Of a stretch of 64,000 nt of DNA, positions 44,832 through 53,628 are shown piece after piece (positions within the stretch are counted from its first letter, which is position 1; each line of letters begins with the position of its first letter). The notes under the pieces were generated by a model. The model was not told the origin of the DNA. It searched no databases and worked only from the letters and a program-made list of their open reading frames with translations. This stretch comes from Bacillus cereus (GTDB lineage: Bacteria; Bacillota; Bacilli; Bacillales; Bacillaceae_G): assembly GCF_002584535.1 (NCBI RefSeq), contig NZ_NUOT01000002.1, positions 26,661 to 90,660 on the forward strand, read 5' to 3'. The position numbers and the translations under genes were made by a program.

Positions 44832-45716
44832 TTAAATTGCTTTTCTTATAAATCCCTCTGCTGCGTTTAAACGCTCTACGGCTTCCTCATAAGAAACATT
44901 TGTTAAAATCATAACAATGGCAACCTTAGGTTGATTATTTGCTTTTACTAAGTATTTTTCTGCTACTTCATAACTGCATTCAGTGGCATCCATAACAATA
45001 CGTTTTGCACGTTCAACCAACTTTTCATTTGTTAACTGCAAATCTACCATTAAATTCCCATAAACTTTTCCAATCCCAACCATTGAAGCTGTTGAGAGCA
45101 TGTTACATACTAATTTTTGAGCTGTTCCAGCTTTTAAGCGGGTGGATCCTGTAAGTACTTCAGGTCCATTTACAACTTCAATGGCAATTGCAGCAATTTT
45201 TCCAATCTCTGATTCCTTATTGCAACTTATCGCTACTGTGCCTGCCCCAAGTTGATTTGCATAATTTAGCCCCGCAATAACATAAGGCGTACGCCCACTC
45301 GCAGCAATGCCTACTACAACATCGTTACTCGTTAATTGGATTTTTTCTAAATCTTGACGACCTAATATAAAACTATCCTCTGCGCCCTCAACTGCCTTAA
45401 TAAATGCACTTTCTCCACCTGCGATTAAACCTACTACTTTACTAGGATCAGTATTGAACGTTGGCGGGCATTCTACAGCATCCAACAATCCAATGCGCCC
45501 GCTTGTTCCCGCACCCATATAGATTAATCTACCGCCGCGTTTCATCGCCGCAACAATCATCTCTACAGCTTTTGCAATTTGAGGGAGTTCTTTTTGAACA
45601 CAGTAAGCAACTTTCATATCTTCTTCATTCATCACCTCCAATAGATTAAGCATTTTCATTTCATCTAAAAATATAGTCTTTTCATTACGCCCTTCCGTTG
45701 TTAAATGTTCTAGCAT
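44832..45716 (-). CDS. murQ: N-acetylmuramic acid 6-phosphate etherase
   Basis: 294 aa from the ATG at 45716, with GAAGGATG upstream; the ATG three codons earlier overlaps that site. SIS-domain etherase: MLEHLTTEGRNEKT start, GRLIYMGAGTSGRIGLLDAVECPPTF (about 57-82), AGGESAFIKAVEGAEDS (catalytic Glu, about 103-119), VGIAASGRTPYVIAGL and KAGTAQKLVCNMLSTASM. It removes D-lactate from MurNAc-6P to give GlcNAc-6P, the key step in MurNAc recycling. It is first in the operon, behind a sigma-A-type promoter with repeated candidate operators. Confidence 0.95.
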   Translation of the reverse strand: MLEHLTTEGRNEKTIFLDEMKMLNLLEVMNEEDMKVAYCVQKELPQIAKAVEMIVAAMKRGGRLIYMGAGTSGRIGLLDAVECPPTFNTDPSKVVGLIAGGESAFIKAVEGAEDSFILGRQDLEKIQLTSNDVVVGIAASGRTPYVIAGLNYANQLGAGTVAISCNKESEIGKIAAIAIEVVNGPEVLTGSTRLKAGTAQKLVCNMLSTASMVGIGKVYGNLMVDLQLTNEKLVERAKRIVMDATECSYEVAEKYLVKANNQPKVAIVMILTNVSYEEAVERLNAAEGFIRKAI

Positions 45717-45778
45717 ATAAATCATCCTTCTATCATTCGTAATCTAAAAGCTTTTTCGAAACCGCTTTCTTTAATAAG

Positions 45779-45839
45779 ACTATAGCATCATTAAAAATAA
45801 ATTTCAATAATCAAAGATAATTTTAAAATAAAATTTCAA
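45779..45839 (-). promoter_or_regulatory. murQ operon promoter with repeated operator-like sequence
   Basis: Minus strand: TTGAAA (45802-45807), 17-base spacer, TATAGT (45779-45784). A 17-bp sequence, TTAAAAATAAATTTCAA at 45791-45807, recurs with two changes at 45823-45839, 32 bp apart (about three helical turns), the first copy covering the -35. This is a candidate binding site for the operon's MurR/RpiR regulator. Confidence 0.6.
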
Positions 45840-45881
45840 AAAATCTACACAATTAGAAAACTAGTGAGTATAATAACTAAT

Positions 45882-45895
45882 TGTCAACGCTTACA
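45882..45895. promoter_or_regulatory. cre-like site between murQ and anmK
   Basis: TGTCAACGCTTACA matches TGNAANCGNWNNCW with one mismatch. It lies upstream of both divergent genes. The rest of the 45717-46098 gap contains no gene. Confidence 0.45.
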
Positions 45896-46098
45896 TTTTT
45901 TGTAAACTAAAAATAAGAAAAGGATGTATACCATTAAGTAAAGAAAGCATTTCTAAAAAAATTAGGTTCATTGGCAATATCAATTTTTTAGGTGAATCAC
46001 TACTACTTCCACTTAGAGTTTCATCATCGTTTTATAAGAATCACCATTGTCGCTTAGCAAGGAATTAAAAAAATCTATGCAAAGTAGGTGTTATGATA

Positions 46099-47298
46099 AT
46101 GTACATTGTTGGGTTAATGTCTGGAACATCATTGGATGGTATTGATGCTGTGCTTATCCGTGTGAATAATAGCAAACTAAACACCGAGTTAGAAATGATT
46201 GAATTTATAACACATCCTTTTCCAAAAGATGTTAGAGGAGAAATTATACAGTCATTGTCTGTAGATACATCTAATGTGCAGCTAATTTGTAGTTTAAACT
46301 TTAAACTAGGAAAATTATTTGCAGATGCTACAAAGGAAGTTTGCAAAAAAGCCGGATTTCCTTTAGATCAGCTGGATCTTATAGGATCTCATGGGCAAAC
46401 GATTTACCATCAGCCCTTGCAAGAACAAAACTTGGTCCCCTCAACTCTGCAAATTGGAGAACCTTCGGTAATTGCGTACGAAACAAATACAACCGTAATA
46501 TCTAATTTCCGTACTATGGACATAGCAGCGGGTGGACAGGGTGCTCCTTTAGTACCTTATACTGAATATGTTCTTTACCGGAGTGAAACAAAGGGAAGGT
46601 TGTTACAAAACATCGGGGGCATCGGAAATGTAACTGTTTTACCTAAGCAATCTTCACTAGATAACATGTATGCCTTTGATACAGGACCTGGAAATATGAT
46701 TATTGATGAGGTATGTCGCCAATTGTTTAACATAGGATACGATGAAGGTGGTAATTTAGCGAAACAAGGGAAAATAAATGAACAGCTCCTATCATACTGC
46801 ATAAATCACCCTTATATTATGAGCCCTCCTCCCAAAACAACAGGAAGAGAATTGTTTGGTAAGCAATATGTTGAAAAACTATTAAATAAGTTTAATAATC
46901 TTTCAAGCCACGATATAGTAGCAACTGTAACAATGTTTACAGCGCAATCTATTGTAGAGAACTATCGCAACTTTATCCTTCCACAAGTTAAAATCGATGA
47001 AGTCATTATTGGAGGCGGTGGCAGCTATAATACAACTTTACTGAAAATGATTCAATCACTACTTGGGGAGTCAATTCAAATTTACACCCAAGAGGAATTA
47101 GGATACTCTTCGGAGGCTAAAGAGGCTATAGCGTTTGCTCTTCTTGCAAATGAAACCTACCATGGTAATGTAAGTAACGTTCCAAATGCTACAGGTGCAA
47201 AAAACGCTGTCGTTCTTGGGAACGTGTCCTTCCCAACATCAGATCATTGGATTAAGATAAGAAATTCTTTAGAAGAAAGCAGGGATTTCATCAACTGA
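46099..47298 (+). CDS. anmK: Anhydro-N-acetylmuramic acid kinase
   Basis: 399 aa from the second ATG (46099; AGGTG eight bases upstream). Signature [18 protein letters not shown] at the N-terminus, [13 protein letters not shown] (about 93), [12 protein letters not shown] (about 173), [15 protein letters not shown] (about 194) and [17 protein letters not shown] (about 310). It hydrolyses and phosphorylates 1,6-anhydroMurNAc to MurNAc-6P, which MurQ next door consumes. It is divergent from the murQ operon and its last codons run into a diverged bcr1-like sequence. Confidence 0.95.
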   Translation: MYIVGLMSGTSLDGIDAVLIRVNNSKLNTELEMIEFITHPFPKDVRGEIIQSLSVDTSNVQLICSLNFKLGKLFADATKEVCKKAGFPLDQLDLIGSHGQTIYHQPLQEQNLVPSTLQIGEPSVIAYETNTTVISNFRTMDIAAGGQGAPLVPYTEYVLYRSETKGRLLQNIGGIGNVTVLPKQSSLDNMYAFDTGPGNMIIDEVCRQLFNIGYDEGGNLAKQGKINEQLLSYCINHPYIMSPPPKTTGRELFGKQYVEKLLNKFNNLSSHDIVATVTMFTAQSIVENYRNFILPQVKIDEVIIGGGGSYNTTLLKMIQSLLGESIQIYTQEELGYSSEAKEAIAFALLANETYHGNVSNVPNATGAKNAVVLGNVSFPTSDHWIKIRNSLEESRDFIN

Positions 47299-47390
47299 GG
47301 ATTTCTTCATCCCCACCTGATGCTTAACTCTAACCAATCAGACTATCCCTACCTCGTCATTGAAGTAGGGATAGCGCGATAAAGTAAAGA
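47290..47390. repeat. Diverged bcr1-like sequence at the anmK 3' end
   Basis: From the last codons of anmK the order TTCTTCATCCCCACCTGATG, TAACTCTAACCAATCAGACT and CGATAAAG parallels TTCTTCATCCCCCACTGATT, CACCAATCGGGC and the ATAAA border of the other copies. It is shorter and more diverged. Its stem CTATCCCTAC/GTAGGGATAG (47343-47374) may act as the anmK terminator. The following 47391-47545 is AT-rich with no gene. Confidence 0.55.
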
Positions 47391-47545
47391 AATTATAATG
47401 TCATTCTTATACTCAAAAAATTTTCTCATAGAAATACCGGGAACTATTTGTGCTAGTTTGTATTTCTATCGATTTGAATTTTGTCCTCTAACAAGGCAAA
47501 GGATCAATTATGAAATTGATTCAAATGTAAAAAATAAAAACAATA

Positions 47546-48652
47546 CTAGTTTAAAACTTTCAACACAGTTTGCTTCATTATTTCTACTCCATCCATTATG
47601 CAAGCATGATCAAATTTCATATAAGGGTGATGTAACCCTGGCTTTAAATTTGCTCCTAATCCTAACATAACGGCTTTTAAATGCGGTCTCTTGACTGTAT
47701 AATAATGAAAATCATCACTTCCTGTAGTATAAAGCGGTGGTGCGCAACCTTCTTTCCCATATATTTCAATAATCCCTTTGCGCATGATTTGTTCTGCCTC
47801 TTCCGAAACCTGTGCCCCAGGCGCAATATCAACCCATCCGTAAGAAATCTTTGTTCCCATTGATTCAGCTGACTGAATGACATGCTCTATCCTTTTCATT
47901 AACTCCTCGAGCAATGCATTATTCTCAGCTCTTACATCTAAACCGAATTGTCCATTCCCTGGAATGATATTTAAATTATCTCCACCAGCTTGGCATTTCG
48001 TCATTTTGACAGAATATGATTTTTGCGGAGATAGCCATATATTTTTTAATCCGATATTAATCATAGAAAGGACATCAATTGCATTCACACCTTGATGCGG
48101 TCGTGCTCCATGTGCATCCTCCCCATGTATATTCGCTTCTAAGAAGGCTGCTGCTCCGTGACGGATAGATGGTGCTGCTTTTTTAAAAGGTAATTCCTCA
48201 ATTGGACGTAAATGAACACCAAATAAGAAATCAGCGTCATCAACCACACCTTTCTCCACCATTTTTAAAGCGCCGTTCCCTTTTTCTTCTGCAGGTTGGA
48301 AAATAAATCTAACTGTTCCGCTTTTCCAACTGGCATTTTTCAATTGTAAAATAAGCCCCATCGCAATCGTCATATGGGCATCGTGACCACATGAATGATT
48401 CGCTTTAAATTCTCCATCTACTTCTTGCCACAATGCATCCATATCAGCTCGAATCGCGATAACTGGCTTCCCGTTCCCAACCTCTGCGATCACTCCAGGA
48501 CAATCATCAAATGTTTTATATGAAATTTCTTCTTCTTTTAGAAATTGAGTGATATAAGCTGTTGTCTCATATTCCTTCCAACTCACTTCAGGGTTTTCGT
48601 GTAAATGCTGAAAAATTTCTGTTAAACGCTCTTGTAGCTCTAAAGTTTTCAA
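47546..48652 (-). CDS. M20-family amidohydrolase (N-acyl amino acid deacylase)
   Basis: 368 aa from a TTG at 48652 with GGAAGGAG upstream. M20D motifs: AIRADMDAL (about 70, first Zn-side Asp), NHSCGHDAHM (about 86-95), IFQPAEEKGNGALKMVEKG (about 117, catalytic Glu pair) and a final HHPYMKFDH. Similar to the B. subtilis AmhX/hippurate hydrolase group. It cleaves the acyl group from N-acyl amino acids. Divergence from an N-succinyl-amino-acid racemase gene and an acyltransferase makes an N-succinyl-L-amino acid the likely substrate. Confidence 0.85.
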   Translation of the reverse strand: MKTLELQERLTEIFQHLHENPEVSWKEYETTAYITQFLKEEEISYKTFDDCPGVIAEVGNGKPVIAIRADMDALWQEVDGEFKANHSCGHDAHMTIAMGLILQLKNASWKSGTVRFIFQPAEEKGNGALKMVEKGVVDDADFLFGVHLRPIEELPFKKAAPSIRHGAAAFLEANIHGEDAHGARPHQGVNAIDVLSMINIGLKNIWLSPQKSYSVKMTKCQAGGDNLNIIPGNGQFGLDVRAENNALLEELMKRIEHVIQSAESMGTKISYGWVDIAPGAQVSEEAEQIMRKGIIEIYGKEGCAPPLYTTGSDDFHYYTVKRPHLKAVMLGLGANLKPGLHHPYMKFDHACIMDGVEIMKQTVLKVLN

Positions 48653-48890
48653 CCTTCCAGTCTCCTTCCTAAATTCGAAGCAGTTTTTCGTTTATAAAAA
48701 ATCCTATTTCGAAAAACATATTGAATATTCACTTAAATGTCAAGAGATTGTCCCTTCATTTCTTTTGAAATATAATAAGATAATTAAGATTAAAATTCCG
48801 AAAATTCTTTTAAATCACTCATCATTTATCTAAACTCCTTATGAATACGTATAACTTTAAATCTATGACACAAAGGACGTGAATTATACA

Positions 48891-50000
48891 ATGAAAATTA
48901 CAGCTATTCACATTTATGCAATTCGTTTACCACTTCGTAACCCATTTGTTATTAGCTATGGCTCTTATCCTGATATGCCATCTATTATCGTAAAATTGGA
49001 AACAGATGAGGGCATTATCGGTTACGGCGAGGGAGTTGCTGATGATCACGTTACAGGTGAGTCATGGGAAAGTACTTTCCATGTTTTAAAACACACGTTG
49101 GCTCCAGCACTAATTGGGAAAAACCCAATGAATATCGAAAAAATACACGACATCATGAGTCAAACAATTTACGGTGTACCTACTGCAAAAGCTGCGATTG
49201 ATATCGCCTGCTTTGATGTAACGGGGAAAAAACTTGGCCAACCTGTATATCAACTAATTGGCGGACGCTACCATGAAAAATTCCCTGTCACTCATGTCTT
49301 AAGCATCGCTTCTCCAGAAGATATGGCAGAAGAATCTGCTTCCATGATTCAAAAAGGATACCAATCTTTCAAAATGAAAGTCGGTACAAATGTAAAAGAA
49401 GATGTAAAAAGAATTGAAGCTGTACGTAAGCGTGTAGGAAATGATATCGCCATTCGTGTTGATGTAAACCAAGGTTGGAAAAATAGCGCAAATACATTAA
49501 CAGCACTTCGTTCATTAGGGCATTTGAACATCGACTGGATTGAACAACCTGTTGTAGCAGATGATATTGAGGCAATGGCTCATATTCGCTCTAAAACAGA
49601 CATCCCCCTTATGATTGATGAAGGACTAAAAAGCTCTCGTGAAATGCGCCAAATTATTAAACTGAAAGCAGCCGATAAGGTAAATATAAAACTAATGAAA
49701 TGCGGCGGTATATACCCCGCTATGAAACTCGCTCATCAAGCGGAAATGGCAGGTATTGAATGTCAAGTTGGTTCCATGGTTGAATCATCTGTTGCATCTT
49801 CTGCAGGATTTCATGTTGCCTTCTCTAAAAAAATCATTACAAGTGTCGAGCTGACCGGACCATTAAAATTCACGAAAGACATTGGAGATTTATCTTACGA
49901 CATACCATTTATTCGTTTAAACCAAAAGTCAGGATTAGGTATTGAGGTTAACGAGGATACATTACGTGAATTAACTGTCTTTCAAGACGTTGTTCGCTAA
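48891..50000 (+). CDS. N-succinyl-amino-acid racemase (enolase superfamily)
   Basis: 369 aa from the ATG at 48891 (MKITAIHIYAIRLPLRNPF). Muconate-lactonizing subgroup: catalytic Lys pair in YQSFKMKVGTN (about 160-165), metal ligands in IRVDVNQGW (Asp about 191), WIEQPV (Glu about 219) and MIDEGLKS (Asp about 244), and the second catalytic Lys in DKVNIKLMKCGG (about 268). It is nearly identical, from memory, to the B. cereus ATCC 14579 protein BC0371, characterised as an N-succinyl-Arg/Lys racemase. With the GNAT and M20 neighbours it would convert D- to L-amino acids via N-succinyl intermediates. Confidence 0.88.
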   Translation: MKITAIHIYAIRLPLRNPFVISYGSYPDMPSIIVKLETDEGIIGYGEGVADDHVTGESWESTFHVLKHTLAPALIGKNPMNIEKIHDIMSQTIYGVPTAKAAIDIACFDVTGKKLGQPVYQLIGGRYHEKFPVTHVLSIASPEDMAEESASMIQKGYQSFKMKVGTNVKEDVKRIEAVRKRVGNDIAIRVDVNQGWKNSANTLTALRSLGHLNIDWIEQPVVADDIEAMAHIRSKTDIPLMIDEGLKSSREMRQIIKLKAADKVNIKLMKCGGIYPAMKLAHQAEMAGIECQVGSMVESSVASSAGFHVAFSKKIITSVELTGPLKFTKDIGDLSYDIPFIRLNQKSGLGIEVNEDTLRELTVFQDVVR

Positions 50001-50014
50001 AGGAGGACTACACC

Positions 50015-50710
50015 ATGGATATCCTTTATGAAGGAACATTAAAACAAAATGTGCAAAACTTTCAAGTTACAACATTATCGTTAAATCACGTTGAGGAAAT
50101 CCTATTATTACAGGATATCATAATTGAAGCATTAGAAAATAAGGATCGTCTGCAGCCTCTGACACTAGAAGAATTTCGATACATATTAAACAGTAATGGC
50201 ATGATGATAGGTGCCTTTGCAGGAGACCAATTGATCGCATTCCGTGCCCTATTAGTCCCTCCTATTGATGAGGATCATTTAGGACTTGATATTGGTTTAA
50301 CACATGAAGAATTAGAGCGGGTTATCTATCAAGAAATTTCAAACGTCCACCCTGACTATCGTGGCAATGGCATGCAAAAAATATTAGCGAAAGTCATTAT
50401 GAAAAAGTTACAACAAGCCGATGGTAAATTCGATTACGTTTGTTGCACCGTTGCACCATTTAACATTCCGAGTTTAAAAGATAAATTTGCGCAAGGAATG
50501 GAAATTGCGGCGCTGAAGGAGAAGTATGGCGGTAGTATGCGGTATGTTTTTGTAAAGGAGTTGCGTAAAGATAAGGAAAGAGATTGGACGGATATTAAAA
50601 GCGTTCCGATGAATAATACTAGTGAACAACAGGCATTACTTGCGGAGGGGTATCGTGGGTATGAGATGGAGAAAATAGATGAGAATTTTATTGTGAAGTT
50701 TGGACAATAA
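50015..50710 (+). CDS. GNAT-family acyltransferase
   Basis: 231 aa, AAAGGAGG ribosome site, 14 bp after the racemase gene. The acyl-CoA-binding motif A is YQEISNVHPDYRGNGMQKILAKVIM (about 109-133). The N-terminal third is a family-specific helical region. In N-succinyl-amino-acid racemase operons a GNAT succinyltransferase of this type acylates D-amino acids with succinyl-CoA; that role is inferred here. The stop codon TAA lies within the ATAAA border of a bcr1 copy, so the repeat inserted exactly at the end of the gene. Confidence 0.8.
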   Translation: MDILYEGTLKQNVQNFQVTTLSLNHVEEILLLQDIIIEALENKDRLQPLTLEEFRYILNSNGMMIGAFAGDQLIAFRALLVPPIDEDHLGLDIGLTHEELERVIYQEISNVHPDYRGNGMQKILAKVIMKKLQQADGKFDYVCCTVAPFNIPSLKDKFAQGMEIAALKEKYGGSMRYVFVKELRKDKERDWTDIKSVPMNNTSEQQALLAEGYRGYEMEKIDENFIVKFGQ

Positions 50711-50986
50711 AGTGAAATTTTAATCAGTGGGGGTCTTCTTCATCCCCCACTGATTATTAGCCCCCACCAATCGGGCTTTTACGGGCAGTTTATCTCCCGC
50801 CTAACTTCTTAAAGAAAAGTGGAAGTGGCTCGTCCAGAATGTGAGGGGATGGAGCTTCTGACGTAGAGGTGTTTTTTACCTCGCAGGAAGAAGCGAAGCC
50901 ACCGAACATTCTAGCCACTGGAACTGGACGATGCTTTCACTCAGTTTTGAAGCGGAAATATTACTGCCCGCAAATAGCTGGATAAA
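50707..50986. repeat. bcr1-type repeat, copy C (280 bp, with nested insert)
   Basis: ATAAA borders at 50707-50711 and 50982-50986. The first about 104 and last about 43 bases align with copies A and B (GTGAAATTTTAATCAGTGG, CACCAATCGGGCTTTTACGG, TTACTGCCCGC). Between them, about 50811-50943, is an extra stretch of about 133 bases absent from the other copies. It fills most of the 50711-51047 gap. Confidence 0.85.
50811..50943. repeat. Structured insert nested in bcr1 copy C
   Basis: GC-richer than its surroundings. Pairings: AGTGGCT (50824-50830) with AGCCACT (50913-50919); AGAATGT (50836-50842) with ACATTCT (50906-50912); GAGGT (50866-50870) with ACCTC (50878-50882); and, in competition, CGTCCAG (50831-50837) with CTGGACG (50924-50930), which crosses the first pairing as in a pseudoknot. 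No protein is encoded. It looks like a second short repeat or structured RNA inserted into the bcr1 element. Confidence 0.6.
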
Positions 50987-51047
50987 TTAGGGTTCTACGT
51001 TATTTTAAGCCATATACTCTACATGTCTAGAGTAATAGTAACCGCCA

Positions 51048-51755
51048 CTAAACAGTCATCTTCCAACTTGATAACGCTAACCAGTTTTCCATCTCCTTAT
51101 AATCAGGCATTATCTTCCCAACAAGGCGCCAAAAAGAGCGATCATGATTTAGATGAACCATATGGCACATTTCATGAACGACTACATAGTCGATCACCCT
51201 CTGTGGTGCCATTGCCAGCTTCCAATTAAATGTTAACTGTAGATTTGAATCACAAGTTCCCCATGTACGGTTACTATCTGAAATACGGATGGAACGCGGT
51301 TTTGTTTTAAAGTTGCTTTGATACGATTTAATACTCTTCTCTACTAACGCTTTACACTGCTTATAATAAAACCGTTTTAAAGCTTGTTTTATTTTCTCAT
51401 CTTCAAGCTCTTTCACATATATATGCAGCTTATCACCTTCAAACACTGCATTGTCTTGCCCAATACTTGCATCTTGAGAGATTTGTATCGGATATGTGTT
51501 TCCTAAATACAGAAAACCCTCTCCTTGATCATAAGCCTTTTCCTGCGGTCCAAGCACTCGCTCCTGCATTTCCTTACATGTTCTCTGAATCCAATCCCAT
51601 TTCTCCTCTAACAATTGAATTATATATTCAACTGGCGTCCCTTTCGGAGCTTGCACTTCAACATTCCCATAAGAATCTACATAAAGACGTACGGATTTTT
51701 TCTTCTTATAATTTATATGAAAATTAATCGTCTCACCTAAATATGTATGTATCAT
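51048..51755 (-). CDS. YgjP-type metallohydrolase (DUF45, SprT-like)
   Basis: 235 aa. The zinc motif is YVVVHEMCHMVHLNHDRSFW (about 187-206), an HExxH with a third His as in YgjP/WLM-type minigluzincins. The region before it (KPRSIRISDSNRTWGTCDSNLQLTFNWKL) is the conserved substrate strand of the family. The N-terminal half is a beta-rich domain starting INFHINYKKKKSVRLYVDS. It is probably a cytosolic metalloprotease; the substrate is unknown. Single gene with the DUF1456 gene upstream ending at a terminator. Confidence 0.85.
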   Translation of the reverse strand: MIHTYLGETINFHINYKKKKSVRLYVDSYGNVEVQAPKGTPVEYIIQLLEEKWDWIQRTCKEMQERVLGPQEKAYDQGEGFLYLGNTYPIQISQDASIGQDNAVFEGDKLHIYVKELEDEKIKQALKRFYYKQCKALVEKSIKSYQSNFKTKPRSIRISDSNRTWGTCDSNLQLTFNWKLAMAPQRVIDYVVVHEMCHMVHLNHDRSFWRLVGKIMPDYKEMENWLALSSWKMTV

Positions 51756-51792
51756 TTCATCACCTAGCGTATTTGTTCTTATTATTTTACAA

Positions 51793-51825
51793 ATAAAAAA
51801 GAGTAGGCTATAAACGTCCTACTCT
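51793..51825 (-). terminator. Terminator after the DUF1456 gene
   Basis: Minus strand: AGAGTAGG/CCTACTCT stem with a 10-base loop followed by TTTTTTATTTG. Confidence 0.85.
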
Positions 51826-51868
51826 ACCTATTATATCATTTACTGCTTTACCATGAATGTTACAATGC

Positions 51869-52399
51869 TTATCCTCTATACTTTACAGCTAATCCCTTTA
51901 AGAAATTCCTTGCGTATCTATCACCACACTCTTTGTAATTCTTGTGGCCTTTCTTTCTTAATAGAGCGCCTAACTCTCCTTTTGTCACCTTAACACCCAC
52001 GCTATCTAATATAGCAAGTACATCTTCACTCGTTAATGATAGTGCTATTTTCATTTTCTTTAAAAGAAGATTATTGGCACTCTCATTGCCCTGTAAAGGT
52101 GCTGCTTGTCCTGCAGGTTGCCCCGGTTTCGGATCTTGCTTTCCTCTTTTTAAAGTAATAAAGCCATTTAAAAATGATTCTAACATCATCATATCGCATG
52201 TTAATACATAATCATCTTCGACTACATCCGCATTTTCAGCTTCATGTTGTGGACTTTTCTTTACTTTTGTAAGCATATCAACTACTTCTTCTTTCGTTAC
52301 TTCCATGCCACCAAGTTTAAATATCTCTACCATATCTATATCTTTTATATCCATAGCATATCTTACTCTTTTTAATATATCGTTGTTGCTCATTGCCAT
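51869..52399 (-). CDS. DUF1456 protein (YehS-like)
   Basis: 176 aa, AGGAGG ribosome site. Two copies of the DUF1456 helical module: NDILKRVRYAMDIKDIDMVEIFKLGGMEVTKEEV (about 5-38) and NLLLKKMKIALSLTSEDVLAILDSVGVKVTKGEL (about 108-141), separated by a Pro/Gly/Gln-rich linker (GKQDPKPGQPAGQAAPLQG). The end LLRKKGHKNYKECGDRYARNFLKGLAVKY is also typical. Family members are small cytosolic proteins of unknown function. Confidence 0.85.
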   Translation of the reverse strand: MAMSNNDILKRVRYAMDIKDIDMVEIFKLGGMEVTKEEVVDMLTKVKKSPQHEAENADVVEDDYVLTCDMMMLESFLNGFITLKRGKQDPKPGQPAGQAAPLQGNESANNLLLKKMKIALSLTSEDVLAILDSVGVKVTKGELGALLRKKGHKNYKECGDRYARNFLKGLAVKYRG

Positions 52400-52659
52400 T
52401 GTTAGTCCTCCTAAAATATTGATTATTTATACAGCTGTTAAAGTTTATCCTCTAACATGCTTTAAACTATCATGTTTAATATAACCTTTCAGTTAATGTC
52501 CGCCAAATTAATACTTTAACATTTTAAAGATAGGTTTTATAGTCTCCCTCGAACTTTTCTCCACCATTGTATCTATGGATCTCTTACTTGTTCGTTGTAT
52601 GCTAATAAAAAGGTTTCTCTCTTAACATTAAATAAAAGAAAAAACAGTGCTTTGATTTC

Positions 52660-53628
52660 TCAAATACACTGTTCTTTTCCAAAGTTATCAAGCAATGCAC
52701 GCACTTCATCTGTTGATTTCGTACTCATCAATTGATTTCTTAATTCAGCAGCTCCATGGAATCCTTTTACATAAATTTTGAAAAAGCGATGAAGCCCTGT
52801 AATTGAACGTGGTAGTACTTCTGCATATTGATCTTGAAGATCCAGCTGTAGTCTTAAAAGATCAAGGTATTCTTTACTGCTATGCTCTTTTGGCTCTTTT
52901 TCAAAAGCAAAAGGATTTTTAAAAATACCTCGCCCGATCATAACGCCATCAATACCATATTGCTGGGCAAGCTGCAGCCCAGTTTGACGGTCAGGAATGT
53001 CTCCATTGATTGTTAGTAGCGTATTTGGTGCGATACGGTCACGTAATTTTTTGATTTCCGGGATTAGCTCCCAATGCGCATCTACTTGGCTCATTTCTTC
53101 TCTTGTACGTAAATGAATAGAAAGGTTCGCAATATCCTGTTTTAAAATATGCGTTAGCCACGCCTCCCACTCATTTAACTCCTTATAGCCAAGTCGCGTT
53201 TTCACGCTGACAGGCAGTCCGCCCGCTTTTGCTGCTTGAATAAGTTCTGCCGCAACGTCTGGACGCAGAATAAGGCCACTACCTTTTCCTCTTGATGCCA
53301 CATTCGGTACAGGGCAACCCATATTAATATCGATGCCTTTAAATCCTAGCTCTGCCATGCCAATACTCATTTGACGAAAATATTCAGGATTATCCCCCCA
53401 AATATGTGCCACCATTGGCTGTTCATCTTCTGTAAAAATCAAACGGCCACGCACACTTTTCACGCCCTCTGGATGACAATAGCTATCCGAGTTTGTAAAC
53501 TCTGTGAAAAATACATCCGGTCGCCCGGCTTCACTTACTACGTGACGAAAAACAACATCTGTCACATCTTCCATTGGTGCAAGTACAAAAAATGGTCGTG
53601 GTAAATCACGCCAAAAATTATCTATCAT
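52660..53628 (-). CDS. dus: tRNA-dihydrouridine synthase
   Basis: 322 aa from the ATG at 53628 ([24 protein letters not shown]); a TTG ten codons upstream is possible. TIM-barrel FMN enzyme: LAPMEDVTD (about 16-24), [20 protein letters not shown] with the catalytic Cys (about 97-116), VKTRLGY (about 138), NGDI (about 207) and [15 protein letters not shown] (about 226). It reduces uridine in tRNA D-loops using NADPH. It is one of the short Dus forms common in the B. cereus group beside the housekeeping enzyme; the target position is not deducible. Confidence 0.9.
   Translation of the reverse strand: MIDNFWRDLPRPFFVLAPMEDVTDVVFRHVVSEAGRPDVFFTEFTNSDSYCHPEGVKSVRGRLIFTEDEQPMVAHIWGDNPEYFRQMSIGMAELGFKGIDINMGCPVPNVASRGKGSGLILRPDVAAELIQAAKAGGLPVSVKTRLGYKELNEWEAWLTHILKQDIANLSIHLRTREEMSQVDAHWELIPEIKKLRDRIAPNTLLTINGDIPDRQTGLQLAQQYGIDGVMIGRGIFKNPFAFEKEPKEHSSKEYLDLLRLQLDLQDQYAEVLPRSITGLHRFFKIYVKGFHGAAELRNQLMSTKSTDEVRALLDNFGKEQCI

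Noticed and set aside
47398-47670. 90-codon plus-strand open frame after anmK
   Set aside because: It has no ribosome site, low-complexity composition, and overlaps the 3' end of the M20 gene.
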